36,174 nt of DNA from Knufia peltigerae (GCA_030247855.1 JAPDRN010000212.1:1-36174), one strand, 5' to 3'; positions 14,798 through 23,978 are shown, numbered from the stretch's first letter. Notes: generated by a model from the letters alone, not told the origin. Numbers and translations: made by a program.

Positions 14798-15610
14798 ATG
14801 CCCGAACTGCCCGAAGTAGAAACCACCCGCCGTGGCCTGGCGCCACACCTGCAGGGCCGCCGCGTGCATGGGGTGATCCTGCGCCGTGCCGACCTGCGTT
14901 GGCCGATTCCACTGGAAGTGGCCGAGCTGCTGCCCGGCCAGCGCATCGAAGACGTGCGCCGCCGCGCCAAGTACCTGCTGCTGGATACCGCCATCGGCAG
15001 CGCCGTGCTGCACCTGGGCATGTCCGGAAGCCTGCGCGTGCTGCCCGGCGACACCCCGCTGCGTGCCCACGACCATGTGGACATCAGCCTGGACAATGGC
15101 CGCCTGCTGCGTTTCAACGACCCGCGTCGCTTCGGCAGCCTGCTCTGGCAACCGGCCGGCGAGGTGCATCCGCTGCTGCAGGGGCTGGGCCCGGAACCGC
15201 TGGATGAAGCCTTCGACGGCGACTACCTGTTCGCCCGCAGCCGCGGCCGCAGCGCATCGGTGAAGACTTTCCTGATGGACCAGGCAGTGGTGGTCGGCGT
15301 GGGCAACATCTACGCGGCCGAGAGCCTGTTCAAGGCCGGCATCAGCCCGCTGCGCGAAGCTGGCAAGGTCACCCGCGAGCGCTACCGGCGGCTGGCCACG
15401 GCAGTGAAGGAAACGCTGGACTACGCGATCACCCGTGGTGGCACCACCCTGCGTGATTTCATCAGCCCCGACGGCGCCCCGGGCTACTTCGAGCAGGAGC
15501 TGCTGGTCTATGGCCGCGATGGCCTGCCGTGTCCCAGCTGCGGCCGCCCGCTCAAGCACGCGATGATCGGCCAGCGGGCCAGCGTGTGGTGCAGCCGCTG
15601 CCAGCGCTGA
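14798..15610 (+). CDS. mutM: Formamidopyrimidine-DNA glycosylase (Fpg)
   Basis: A 270-residue bifunctional DNA glycosylase/AP lyase that removes 8-oxoguanine and formamidopyrimidines in base excision repair. The N-terminus MPELPEVETTRRGL is diagnostic: Pro2 is the nucleophile and Glu3 the acid. The conserved Lys is in RRAKYLLLD. VGVGNIYAAESLF is the helix-two-turn-helix signature. The C-terminal zinc finger is complete with CPSC and CSRC. Length is normal for the family. The start is fixed because Pro2 must follow the initiator Met. The gene follows the EF-hand gene by 19 nt but has its own -10-like box 6 nt before the ATG. Confidence 0.98.
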   Translation: MPELPEVETTRRGLAPHLQGRRVHGVILRRADLRWPIPLEVAELLPGQRIEDVRRRAKYLLLDTAIGSAVLHLGMSGSLRVLPGDTPLRAHDHVDISLDNGRLLRFNDPRRFGSLLWQPAGEVHPLLQGLGPEPLDEAFDGDYLFARSRGRSASVKTFLMDQAVVVGVGNIYAAESLFKAGISPLREAGKVTRERYRRLATAVKETLDYAITRGGTTLRDFISPDGAPGYFEQELLVYGRDGLPCPSCGRPLKHAMIGQRASVWCSRCQR

Positions 15611-15640
15611 ACGTCTTCATGTGCTGCACACGCGCAGCGC

Positions 15641-15646
15641 TATAGT
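15641..15646 (+). promoter_or_regulatory. -10-like TATAGT upstream of the ECF sigma gene
   Basis: TATAGT lies 32 nt before the ATG at 15679, in the 68-bp gap after mutM. No good -35 box accompanies it, so this is a weak candidate promoter. Confidence 0.3.
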
Positions 15647-15678
15647 CCAGCCAACATCCGCTGCGGGGGGCGTTGGCG

Positions 15679-16245
15679 ATGGACGAAGGCCCGGATATCA
15701 CCGTCTGGCTGGATGCTGCGCGCGGCGGCGACCGTGCCGCGCTCGACCGGGTGCTGACCACTCTGTACCAGGAACTGCACAGCATGGCCCGGCGGCAGCT
15801 GGCCGGGCAGCAGGGGCGCACCCTGGATGCGACTTCGCTGGTCCACGAGTCCTACCTGAAGCTGCTGGGCAGCCGCGGTGCGGCGCGCTTCGAGGACCGT
15901 GCGCACTTCTTCGCCTATGCAGCCTCGGCGATGCGCAGCGTGGTCGTCGATTACGCGCGCAACCGGCTGGCGCGCAAGCGCGGTGGCGACCTCAAGCGGG
16001 TGGCCGAGATTCCCGAGAACAGCAGCAGCGGCGTGCGCCTGGACGAGGATCTGCTGGCCCTCGATGTTGCGTTGGAGCGCCTGCAGGCCGTCGATGCGCA
16101 TCTGGCCAAGGTGGTGGAACTGCGCTACTTCGCCGGCTTGTCCGAGCTGGAGATCGCCGAACTGAGCCAGCGCTCGGAACGCAGCATCCGCCGTGACTGG
16201 CAGAAGGCGCGGCTGTTCCTGCTGGCCGCGATGCGCAGCGACTGA
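15679..16245 (+). CDS. ECF RNA polymerase sigma factor (TIGR02999/ECF43-like, kinase-linked)
   Basis: A 188-residue ECF sigma factor. Region 2 is around residues 20-95 (LYQELHSMARRQLAG, then SLVHESYLKLLG and FFAYAASAMRSVVVDYARNR), and region 4 is around 125-185 (VVELRYFAGLSELEIAEL, then RSIRRDWQKARLFLL). The sequence fits the TIGR02999 subgroup, whose members characteristically sit beside Ser/Thr kinases rather than anti-sigma factors. Exactly that is seen: a kinase gene starts 19 nt downstream. The expected logic is that phosphorylation by the kinase activates the sigma factor; this is known for some ECF43 pairs and inferred here. The ATG at 15679 has GGGGGG 8 nt upstream; a TTG two codons earlier is less likely. 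Confidence 0.9.
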   Translation: MDEGPDITVWLDAARGGDRAALDRVLTTLYQELHSMARRQLAGQQGRTLDATSLVHESYLKLLGSRGAARFEDRAHFFAYAASAMRSVVVDYARNRLARKRGGDLKRVAEIPENSSSGVRLDEDLLALDVALERLQAVDAHLAKVVELRYFAGLSELEIAELSQRSERSIRRDWQKARLFLLAAMRSD

Positions 16246-16264
16246 GTCGCCGCCACCCCTCATC

Positions 16265-16906
16265 ATGGATACCGCCCGCTGGCAGCAATTGTCGTCCTGG
16301 TTGGACCAGCTGCTGGAGCTGACCCCCGCCGCCCGCCAGCTGCGCCTGCAGCGCTTGAGCGCGCAGGACCCGACGCTGGGCCGCGAGCTGGAACACCTGC
16401 TGCAGCAGGAGGCTGACAGCCACGAGTTCATGGCCCAGCCGTTGTGGACTGCACCACCTCCGGGGCGCGCCGGAAGCGAGGTCGGGCCCTATCGGCTGCT
16501 GCACCCGCTCGGTGAAGGTGGCATGGGCGAGGTCTGGCTGGCCGAGCGCTGCGATGGCCTGTACCAGCGCCAGGTTGCATTGAAGCTGCTGCGCAGTGGC
16601 GTCGCCGATCCCGGCCTGCGCCAGCGTTTCGGCCGCGAGCGGCAGATCCTGGCCCGCCTGCAGCACCCGCATCTGGCGCAACTGCTGGACGCCGGGGTGG
16701 ATCAGCACGGGCAGCCTTACCTGGCGCTGGATTACGTCGAAGGCGAGCCGATCAGCGACTACTGCCGGCGCCTGCAACCGCCGCTGGAAACCCGGCTGCA
16801 GCTGATGCTGCAGGTCTGCGCGGTGGTCAGCCATGCGCATGCCAACCTGGTGGTGCACCGCGACCTGAAGCCCTCCAACATCCTGGTACGCGCCGATGGC
16901 ACGGTG

Positions 16907-16940
<34 letters not shown>

Positions 16941-18730
16941 ACCACGATGATCCGAACGCGGCCCATCCGGCCACCGAAATCCGCGCTTTCACCCTGCACT
17001 ACGCCGCGCCGGAGCAGGTGCGTGGCGAGGCGGTGACGACCCTGACCGATGTCTATTCGCTGGGCGTGGTGCTGTTCGAGGTGGTCACCGGGCACAAGCC
17101 CTATCGCCTGCGCCGGCACAGCGACGCGGAATGGGAGCGCTCGATCCTGGATGTGCAGGTGCCGCGTGCCTCGGCGCTGCTGCAACGGTTGGCCGCCGAG
17201 CCGGGAGCACCGAGACGGGCGCTGCAGCGGCAGGCGAAACGATTGCGTGGCGATCTGGACGTGCTGCTGGAGAAGGCCCTGCAGAAGGACCCGCAGCAGC
17301 GCTACGCCTCCGCCGAAGCACTGGCCGGTGACCTGCGCCGCTACCTGCAGGGGCAGCCGATCCAGGCGCGGCCGCCGGGCGTGGGCTACCGCATGCGCAA
17401 GTACATCGGTCGCCATCGCTGGGGCGTAGCGCTGGCCGGGCTGGCCGCGCTGGCCCTGCTGGGTACGACCTCCTTCGCCCTGTGGCAGTTGCGCCAGACG
17501 CGCGAGGAAATGGCGCGTGCGCAGGCCATGCAGGATTTCACCGTCGGCCTGTTCGACAAGGCGGCCAGCCAGCGCCACGGCCATTTCGACGTGCCGCAGC
17601 TGCTGGCCACCGGGCAGCAACGGGGCGAAGCCGAACTGGCTGACCAGCCGCTGGCGCTGGCCGAGCTGCAAGGGGTGATCGGCCGCCTGCGCATCGGCCT
17701 GGGCGACTACCAGCTGGCGCTGCAGACCCTGGACCAGCAGCGCCGGCTGCTGCAGGAAGTGGGCGAGGTGCCGCCGGCGCTGCAGATCGAGGCGGTCACC
17801 CAGCGTGGGCGCGCGCTGCGCATGCTCGGCCGCGGGCGCGAGTGCTTGGCGCACTTGCTGCCGTTGCAACCGTTGGCGGCCAGCGAGGCGGCGGCCCTGC
17901 CGGCGGCCGTGGCCGAATTCCACAGCCAGCTCGGGCGGTGCCAGGCCCAGCTGGGTGATGCCGATGCGGCGCGCCGGTCGTTCCAGCAGGCGCTGGCGCT
18001 GCGCCACCAGGGGATAGCCGAGCGCTTTGGGCGTGCTGAATCCCTGGCCGATCTGGCCGCCCTGGACGCCACCGCCGGGCGCTTGCCGGCCGCGCTGGCC
18101 GGGTACCGGCAAGCGCTGGCCCTGCTCGGCCAGCGCGCCGACGCCAGCAGCCCGCAGGTGATCAGCCTGCACCGCCACCTGGGCGATGTGTTGGCCCGCC
18201 AGGGCGACACGAAGGCGGCAGCGGCTGAGCTGGAGCTGGCCTGGCAGGCAGCACAGGATGCATGGGGGCCGCGCCACCCGGAGGCGCTGGTGGTACGCCG
18301 CGCGCGCGCGCTGCTGGCCCTGCAGCGTGGCCAGCACGCGCTGGCCGGCCAGGAACTGCGGCAGGTGCAGGCACAGCTGCTCGGCGCCCTGGGCCCGGAT
18401 CATCGTGAGATCGGCTACGGCGAGTTCGCCCTGGGGAAATGGGCCAGCGCCAGCGACGCCCCATCGGCAGCGGCGGCGCACTATGCCCGCGCGGTGGCGA
18501 TCTGGCGCCAGCCCGACCACATCGCATTGCTGCCGCAGGCGCTGCTGGCACAGGGTCAGGCCCTGCAGGAGGCTGGCCAGACCGCACAGGCCCGCAGCGT
18601 GCTGGCCGAGGCACGACAGCTGCTGCTGGCCCAGCACGGGCCACAGGCGCCGGCCCTGCAGGAGCTCGATGCGCGCCTTGCGGCATTGGCGCAGGCTGAA
18701 CAGCGCATCGATTCCACCGCTGCCCGTTAA
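16265..18730 (+). CDS. Transmembrane Ser/Thr protein kinase with C-terminal TPR-like region
   Basis: An 821-residue Hanks-type kinase. Residues about 75-350 are the kinase domain: glycine loop LGEGGMGEVW, ATP-anchoring Lys107 in VALKLL, Glu125, catalytic HRDLKPSN (Asp200), and DFG at 218-220, followed by APEQ and DVYSLGVVLFE. All catalytic residues are present and it is of the RD type. A single hydrophobic segment at about 386-405 predicts one membrane span, placing the kinase in the cytoplasm. The C-terminal 400 residues are Ala/Leu/Gln-rich helical repeats of TPR style, expected in the periplasm as a sensor or protein-binding region. The start is 19 nt after the ECF sigma stop, so the two genes form one operon. 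Its likely substrate is the neighbouring sigma factor. Confidence 0.93.
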
Positions 18731-18742
18731 CGTTTGTCTGCC

Positions 18743-18748
18743 TATGAT
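18743..18748 (+). promoter_or_regulatory. -10-like TATGAT upstream of opgD
   Basis: TATGAT lies 30 nt before the opgD ATG at 18779 and just after the kinase stop codon. The -35 region is weak (CTGCCC at 17-bp spacing). It suggests that opgD is transcribed separately from the kinase operon. Confidence 0.35.
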
Positions 18749-18778
18749 GGCCGACCTTCCCTTTGCTCCCGCGCCTGC

Positions 18779-20383
18779 ATGCAACGACGCGACTTCATCC
18801 GCAATGCCTCCCTGGCCCTGGCCGCCTTCGGCCTGCCGTCACTGCCGGCCTGCGCGGCCAGCAAGAGTGGCCAGCTTGGGCTGCGCCGGCTTGGCCAGCC
18901 GCAACCGTTCGATTTCGCCACCCTGAAGGGCCAGGCGCGCGCGCTGGCACAGGCGCCGTACCAGAGCCACAAGCGGGTGCTGCCGGGCAAGCTGGAGGCG
19001 CTGGACTGGGATCAGTACCAGTCGATCGGCTACCGCCAGGACCATGCCCTGTGGGCCGACCAGCCGGGAAAATTCCAGGCCAAGTTCTTCCATCTGGGCC
19101 TGTACTTCCATTCGCCCGTGCGCATGTTCGACGTGGTCGACGGCAAGGCGCAGGAGTTGGCCTATGACGGCGCCGCGTTCAACTACGGCAAGAGCGGGTT
19201 GAAGAACGGTGAGCTGCCGGCCGACCTCGGCTTTGCCGGGTTCCGACTGAACACGCGCAAGGACACCGACCGTGATTTCGCCGCGTTTCTGGGGGCCAGC
19301 TACTTCCGCGCAGTGGGCAAGGAAGGCCAGTACGGCCAGTCCGCGCGTGGCCTGGCCATCGACACCGGCATGGGCAAGCCGGAGGAATTCCCGGACTTCA
19401 TCGCCTATTACCTGGAACAGCCTGCGGCCGACTCGGACACCATCATCGTCTACGCGTTGCTGGATTCGCCCAGCGTGGCAGGTGCTTACCGTTTCGCCGT
19501 CACCAACGGCGATGTGCTGCTGATGGACATCGACAGCGCGCTGTACCCGCGCAAGACCATCGAGCGGCTGGGCATCGCGCCCTGCACCAGCATGTACCAG
19601 GTGGGCGAGAACGACCGCCGCATGGGCTGGGACTGGCGCCCGGAGATTCACGATACCGACGGCCTGTCGCTGTGGACCGGCGCCGGCGAATGGATCTGGC
19701 GGCCGCTGCTGAACCCGCGCAACCTGCGCTTCAACATGTTCGTTGACCGCAATCCGCGTGGCTTCGGCCTGCTGCAGCGTGACCGCAACTTCGACCATTA
19801 CCAGGACGACGGCGTGTTCTACGAGAAGCGTCCATGCCTGTGGGTGGAGCCGAAGGGCGACTGGGGCGAGGGTTCGGTGCAACTGGTGGAAATTCCCACC
19901 GTCGATGAAACCTTCGACAACATCGTGGCCTTCTGGAACCCGAAGGAAAAGCCGCAGCCGGGCCAGGAACTGCTGGTCGGCTACCGGTTGTACTGGGGCG
20001 CGCAGCCGCCGGCGCATACGCCGCTGGCCCACTGCGTGGCCAGCCGCACGGGTCTGGGCGGGGTAATCGGCAAGAAGCGCGAGTATTTCTCCTGGCGTTT
20101 CGCGGTGGACTTCGAAGGCGGCGAACTGGCCAGCCTGATCGACAAGGCCGACGTCGAAGCGGTTGTCGAAACCAGCCGTGGCCGGGTGGAGATCGTCTCG
20201 GCGCGGCCGTTGCGCGAGATCAAGGGCTACCGCGCGATGTTCGACCTGGTGCCGCCGGAGGGCAGCACCGAGCAGATCGACATCCGTCTGTACCTGCGCA
20301 GTGGCGGCAAGACCCTCACTGAAACCTGGCTGTACCAGTACAGCCCGCCGCCGGCCGGTGCGCCGGAGCGCACGCTGTACTGA
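18779..20383 (+). CDS. opgD: Glucan biosynthesis protein D (periplasmic glucan modification)
   Basis: A 534-residue OpgD/MdoD protein of the MdoG family, which acts on osmoregulated periplasmic glucans. The N-terminus MQRRDFIRNASLALAAFGL is a twin-arginine (Tat) signal, with RRDFIR as the motif, as expected for OpgD rather than the Sec-exported OpgG. Family sequence runs throughout: FDFATLKGQARALAQAPY, LGLYFHSPVRMF, GASYFRAVGKEGQYGQSARG, the long acidic/aromatic middle, and YRLYWGAQPP. The ATG at 18779 is chosen because it puts the Tat motif at the N-terminus; an in-frame TTG at 18734 adds 15 residues before it. No opgGH genes are nearby, so it is a solitary opgD. It lies after the kinase gene by 48 nt, with its own possible -10 box. 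Confidence 0.95.
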   Translation: MQRRDFIRNASLALAAFGLPSLPACAASKSGQLGLRRLGQPQPFDFATLKGQARALAQAPYQSHKRVLPGKLEALDWDQYQSIGYRQDHALWADQPGKFQAKFFHLGLYFHSPVRMFDVVDGKAQELAYDGAAFNYGKSGLKNGELPADLGFAGFRLNTRKDTDRDFAAFLGASYFRAVGKEGQYGQSARGLAIDTGMGKPEEFPDFIAYYLEQPAADSDTIIVYALLDSPSVAGAYRFAVTNGDVLLMDIDSALYPRKTIERLGIAPCTSMYQVGENDRRMGWDWRPEIHDTDGLSLWTGAGEWIWRPLLNPRNLRFNMFVDRNPRGFGLLQRDRNFDHYQDDGVFYEKRPCLWVEPKGDWGEGSVQLVEIPTVDETFDNIVAFWNPKEKPQPGQELLVGYRLYWGAQPPAHTPLAHCVASRTGLGGVIGKKREYFSWRFAVDFEGGELASLIDKADVEAVVETSRGRVEIVSARPLREIKGYRAMFDLVPPEGSTEQIDIRLYLRSGGKTLTETWLYQYSPPPAGAPERTLY

Positions 20384-20391
20384 AGCAGAGC

Positions 20392-20414
20392 GGTGCCGGC
20401 CAAGCGCCGGCACC
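20392..20414. terminator. Hairpin between convergent opgD and the Sel1-repeat gene
   Basis: A perfect 9-bp stem, GGTGCCGGC (20392-20400) with GCCGGCACC (20406-20414), closes a 5-nt loop. It starts 9 nt after the opgD stop and ends 6 nt before the minus-strand stop at 20421. There is no T-run on the plus strand. The core resembles half of a SMAG palindrome. Confidence 0.6.
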
Positions 20415-20420
20415 CTTGAT

Positions 20421-21134
20421 TCATGGCTTGGCGTCGGTAGCGTGCGATTGCGTAGGCACGCCCACTTCCACCGTGCCACGGCGGATCTTCATCCAGGTCT
20501 CGTCCTGCCAGCGCTCGTACTGCTTCGGATCCCAGTACCTGGGGTCATACAGGCGGTCGGCCTTGATCGTGCGGGATATGCCGCCGTCCATGTACACGAT
20601 GTCGACATTGTTGGACATTGAGCCTACGCGGCTGCCGGTCATCTCGCGTCGTCCCTTCCTCAGCACTTCGGCCATGCGCGGGCGGGCGACCTCGTCGCCA
20701 TACTCGGCGCGCAATGCGCTTGCCTGCGCGCGCGCGGCGTCATGCTGTTCCAGCGGCAGGGTCGCCCAGTACTCGTTGCGCAGGTCCACGAACAGCGGGT
20801 AGCCACGTTCGGCGGCGACGTCCATCCACGCATAGGCCATGACCGGATTGCGCGGCTGTTCGACGCCATACCAGTACATCTCGCCCAGGTAGCCCTGCGC
20901 GGGCTTGTCGGCATAGCGTGCGGCCAGCCGGAAGTTGTCCATCGCGCCGTTGACGTCGTTGCGGCGCAGGGCGTTGACGCCCCACTGCCGATACATCATG
21001 TCCGGATGGCTGTCCATGAAACCAGCGCCGATCACGGCCGCGTCCTCTTCGCCGGACGGGCGCTCGGCCGCAGTGGCGAACAGGGGCAGGAACAACAGAG
21101 GAAGCAACAGCAGGGCGGGGCGCATGACGGACAT
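20421..21134 (-). CDS. Exported Sel1-repeat (TPR-like) protein
   Basis: A 237-residue protein with a signal peptide (MSVMRPALLLLPLLFLPLFA, cleavage at TAA before ERPSG). The middle holds a Sel1-like repeat pair: YRQWGVNALRRNDVNGAMDN and the clear AQGYLGEMYWYGVEQPRNP with AYAWMDVAAERGY. The C-terminal third (YMDGGISRTIKADRLYDPRY, then RWQDETWMKIRRGTVEVG) is not a repeat and I do not recognise it. Sel1 proteins are usually protein-interaction scaffolds; the partner is unknown. Two ATGs nine bases apart (21134 and 21125) are both plausible, with no strong Shine-Dalgarno for either. The gene is convergent with opgD and codirectional with tdk upstream. Confidence 0.82.
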   Translation of the reverse strand: MSVMRPALLLLPLLFLPLFATAAERPSGEEDAAVIGAGFMDSHPDMMYRQWGVNALRRNDVNGAMDNFRLAARYADKPAQGYLGEMYWYGVEQPRNPVMAYAWMDVAAERGYPLFVDLRNEYWATLPLEQHDAARAQASALRAEYGDEVARPRMAEVLRKGRREMTGSRVGSMSNNVDIVYMDGGISRTIKADRLYDPRYWDPKQYERWQDETWMKIRRGTVEVGVPTQSHATDAKP

Positions 21135-21223
21135 CCAGTTCGGCAGCAGGTAGTGCCGCAGCCTAGGCCCGACCACGCGGCCTTGTAAACCGCAGGACGC
21201 CATGGCCCGTGAAGGACCATGCG

Positions 21224-21844
21224 CTACAACGGCAGCGGTGCCTGCGCCGGATCAATGCGGCCCTCGCCCCGGGTGATCTTCTTGAACTCGGCGCGGCTGA
21301 CCGACACGTAGCGCTCGTTGCCGCCGATCTCCACCTGCGGGCCGTCCTGCACCGCATGGCCATGCTCGTCCACGCGCACGGTCATGGTCGCCTTCTTGCC
21401 GCTGTGGCAGATCGTCTTGATCTCCTGCATCTCGTCGGCCCAGGCCAGCAGGTACTGGCTGCCTTCGAACAACTCGCCGCGGAAATCGGTGCGCAGGCCA
21501 TAGCACAGCACCGGGATGCGCAGCTGGTCGACCACTTCGCTGAGCTGCCAGACCTGGCTGCGGCTGAGGAACTGCGCCTCGTCCACCAGCACACAACCCA
21601 GCGGCCCGTTGGCCTGCAGATCCTGCGCGACCCACTGCTGCAGGTCGGTATCGCGTTCGAAGGCCATGCCGTCGGCGCGCAGGCCGATCCGCGAGGCGAC
21701 CACGCCCGCGCCGGCACGGTCGTCCAGGCGCGGGGTCAGGATCGCCACGCGCATGCCGCGCTCGCGGTAGTTGTGTGCGCTCTGCAGCAGAGTGGTGGTC
21801 TTGCCGGCGTTCATCGCCGAATAGTAGAAATAGAGCTTGGCCAT
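21224..21844 (-). CDS. tdk: Thymidine kinase (type II), zinc ligands largely missing
   Basis: A 206-residue type II thymidine kinase, which phosphorylates thymidine to dTMP in the salvage pathway. The P-loop SAMNAGKTT is at residues 9-17. VLVDEAQF (Glu89) holds the catalytic base. The lasso and thymidine-binding region LCYGLRTDFRGELFEGSQYLL is well conserved, as is GGNERYVSVSR. Unusually, the structural zinc site looks lost: only Cys146 remains in the first ligand pair (ICHSGKK), and the C-terminal C-R-x-H/C pair reads SRAE. The start at 21844 is fixed by MAKLYFYYS; a -10-like TACAAT lies 6 nt before it with no ribosome binding site. It is divergent from rep. Confidence 0.95.
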   Translation of the reverse strand: MAKLYFYYSAMNAGKTTTLLQSAHNYRERGMRVAILTPRLDDRAGAGVVASRIGLRADGMAFERDTDLQQWVAQDLQANGPLGCVLVDEAQFLSRSQVWQLSEVVDQLRIPVLCYGLRTDFRGELFEGSQYLLAWADEMQEIKTICHSGKKATMTVRVDEHGHAVQDGPQVEIGGNERYVSVSRAEFKKITRGEGRIDPAQAPLPL

Positions 21845-21850
21845 CGGCCG

Positions 21851-21856
21851 ATTGTA
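21851..21856 (-). promoter_or_regulatory. -10-like TACAAT, 6 nt before the tdk ATG
   Basis: On the minus strand TACAAT is followed by CGGCCG and then the tdk ATG. There is no Shine-Dalgarno. The spacing predicts transcription starting at the initiation codon. The -35 region is weak. Confidence 0.45.
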
Positions 21857-21931
21857 CGACGCCACCCGGCACCGGCCGAAGCCGTTCAGCAAGCCCACCG
21901 GCCGGCGGCTGTGGCCGCCATCAACGCCCGC

Positions 21932-21937
21932 TACAAT
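21932..21937 (+). promoter_or_regulatory. -10-like TACAAT, 9 nt before the rep ATG
   Basis: TACAAT lies 9 nt before the ATG at 21947, with no Shine-Dalgarno in between. A start 7 nt downstream of the box would leave a leader of only 2-3 nt. Confidence 0.4.
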
Positions 21938-21946
21938 CCCCACCCA

Positions 21947-23923
21947 ATGCACGGTCTCAATCCCCCCCAAGCTGCCGCCGTCCTCCACATCGAAGGACCG
22001 CTGCTGGTGCTCGCCGGCGCCGGCAGTGGCAAGACGCGCGTGATCGTGGAAAAGATCGCCCACCTGATCGGCTGTGGCCGCTACCCGGCCAAGCGCATCG
22101 CCGCGATCACCTTCACCAACAAGTCGGCCAAGGAAATGCGCGAGCGCGTGGCCAAGCGACTGCGCGAGCAGGATGCCGACGAAGTGACCATCTGCACCTT
22201 CCATGCCCTGGGCCTGAAGTTCCTGCAGATCGAGCACGCCGCGGTCGGGCTCAAGCGCGGTTTCTCGATCTTCGATGCCGATGACGCGGCCGCACAGATC
22301 AAGGACCTGATGTACGGCGCCAAGCCCGACGACATCGAGGACATGAAGAACCTGGTGTCGCGCGCCAAGAACGCCGGCCTGTCGCCGGAGCAGGCAATGG
22401 CCGCTGCGCGCAGCAACCGCGAAAAGGAAGCGGCCGGCATCTACGAGCGTTACCAGTTGCGCCTGAGCGCGTTCAACGCAGTGGACTTCGACGACCTGAT
22501 CCGGTTGCCGGTGCAGATTCTGGAAGAGAACCCGGAAATCGCGCTGGCCTGGCGTGAGCGCATCGGCTACCTGCTCGTCGACGAATGCCAGGACACCAAC
22601 GATGCGCAGTACCGCCTGCTCAAGCAGCTGGCCGGTGACAAGGGCAACTTCACCTGCGTCGGCGATGACGACCAGTCGATCTACGCCTGGCGCGGCGCCA
22701 ACCCGGAAAACCTGCAGCAGATGGGACGCGATTACCCGGCGCTGGAAATCATCAAGCTGGAGCAGAACTACCGTTGTTCCAACCGCGTGCTGCGCGCGGC
22801 CAACGCGCTGATCGCCAACAACCCGCACGAACACCTGAAGAAGTTGTGGAGCGACCAGGCCGATGGTGAGCGCATCCGTGTGTGGGAGTGCCGCAACAGC
22901 GAACACGAGGCCGAGAAGGTCGCCGCCGAGATCGCGTTCGTGGCGCAGACGCGCAACGTACCGTGGAGTGATTTCTGCATCCTGTTCCGCGGCAACTTCC
23001 AGTCGCGTCCGCTGGAAAAGGCGATGCAGCTGCTGCGTATCCCCTACCACCTGACCGGTGGCACGATGTTCCTGGAGCGCCAGGAAGTGAAGGACACGCT
23101 GGCCTGGCTGCGGCTGCTGGTGAATCCGGACGACGACACCGCGTTCCTGCGTGCGGTGCAGTCGCCCAAGCGCGAGGTCGGTGCCGGCACCCTGGCCAAG
23201 CTGGCCGAGCTGGCCTCGGAAAAGGACATGCCGATGGCACAGGCCGCCGAGGCGATCGGCGCGCTGCAGCAGCTGCCACCGCGCGCGGCCAACAGCCTGG
23301 CGCGCTTCACCGACATACTGCGTGACCTGCGTGCGCAGACGCGGCAGATCAGCTCCGGTGACATGATCCGCAAGGTGGCCAAGGAATCGGGCCTGCTCAG
23401 CGAGCTGCGGCAGCAGGCCAAGGAAGAAGCCAGCTACCAGCGCCGTGCCAACAACATCGAAGAGCTGGCGCAGTGGTTCGAGGGTGGCCCGCGTGGTGCC
23501 ACCGCTGCCGACTTGGCGGGCCAGCTGGCGCTGTTGTCGCGCAGCGACAAGGACGAGGGCGGCAACCAGGTGCGGATGATGACCATGCACGCCTCCAAGG
23601 GCCTGGAATTCCCCTACGTGTTCATCGTTGGCTGCGAGGATGGCGTGCTGCCGCACCAGGTCAGCCTGGACGAGGGCAATCTGCAGGAAGAGCGGCGCCT
23701 GCTGTACGTGGGCATCACCCGCGCCAAGATCCAGCTGTGGATGAGCTACAGCAAGCTGACCCGCAAGTTCGGCGAGCACGTGCGGCTGAAGCCGAGCCGC
23801 TTCTTCGAGGAGATCCCGGCCGAGGAGATCCAGCGCGATGGCGCGGATCCGGTGGCGGATGCGGCGCGCAAGAAGGAGCGGGCGACGGCGGGGTTGGCGG
23901 CGATCGAGGCGTTGTTCGATTGA
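21947..23923 (+). CDS. rep: ATP-dependent DNA helicase Rep
   Basis: A 658-residue SF1A helicase that translocates 3' to 5' on single-stranded DNA and helps replication forks pass protein blocks. It begins MHGLNPPQAAAV (Q motif), followed by Walker A LVLAGAGSGKTRV, motif Ia AAITFTNKSAKEM, motif II LLVDECQDTND, motif III VGDDDQSIYAWRGA, motif IV LEQNYRCSNRVL, motif V TMHASKGLEFPYVF and motif VI LLYVGITRAK. All helicase motifs are complete. The length and the DDDQSIYAWRGA form favour Rep over UvrD. The start is set by the Q motif; the frame extends upstream but overlaps tdk. No Shine-Dalgarno is present, only a -10-like box 9 nt before the ATG. Confidence 0.96.
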   Translation: MHGLNPPQAAAVLHIEGPLLVLAGAGSGKTRVIVEKIAHLIGCGRYPAKRIAAITFTNKSAKEMRERVAKRLREQDADEVTICTFHALGLKFLQIEHAAVGLKRGFSIFDADDAAAQIKDLMYGAKPDDIEDMKNLVSRAKNAGLSPEQAMAAARSNREKEAAGIYERYQLRLSAFNAVDFDDLIRLPVQILEENPEIALAWRERIGYLLVDECQDTNDAQYRLLKQLAGDKGNFTCVGDDDQSIYAWRGANPENLQQMGRDYPALEIIKLEQNYRCSNRVLRAANALIANNPHEHLKKLWSDQADGERIRVWECRNSEHEAEKVAAEIAFVAQTRNVPWSDFCILFRGNFQSRPLEKAMQLLRIPYHLTGGTMFLERQEVKDTLAWLRLLVNPDDDTAFLRAVQSPKREVGAGTLAKLAELASEKDMPMAQAAEAIGALQQLPPRAANSLARFTDILRDLRAQTRQISSGDMIRKVAKESGLLSELRQQAKEEASYQRRANNIEELAQWFEGGPRGATAADLAGQLALLSRSDKDEGGNQVRMMTMHASKGLEFPYVFIVGCEDGVLPHQVSLDEGNLQEERRLLYVGITRAKIQLWMSYSKLTRKFGEHVRLKPSRFFEEIPAEEIQRDGADPVADAARKKERATAGLAAIEALFD

Positions 23924-23978
23924 CCGGCGAACGGCGCAGCCCCTCGTGGTTGGCGCCGTTCGCAGTGCATTTGTGCTT

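Noticed and set aside
15992..18784. A 930-codon open frame on the minus strand opposite the Ser/Thr kinase
   Set aside because: It lies exactly antisense to a kinase with complete motifs; in DNA this GC-rich, long antisense frames arise from codon bias. The product is Gln/Arg/Leu-rich with no recognisable domain.
18839..20479. A 546-codon minus-strand frame opposite opgD
   Set aside because: It is a shadow of opgD caused by GC-rich third positions; no domain, signal or ribosome binding site was seen.
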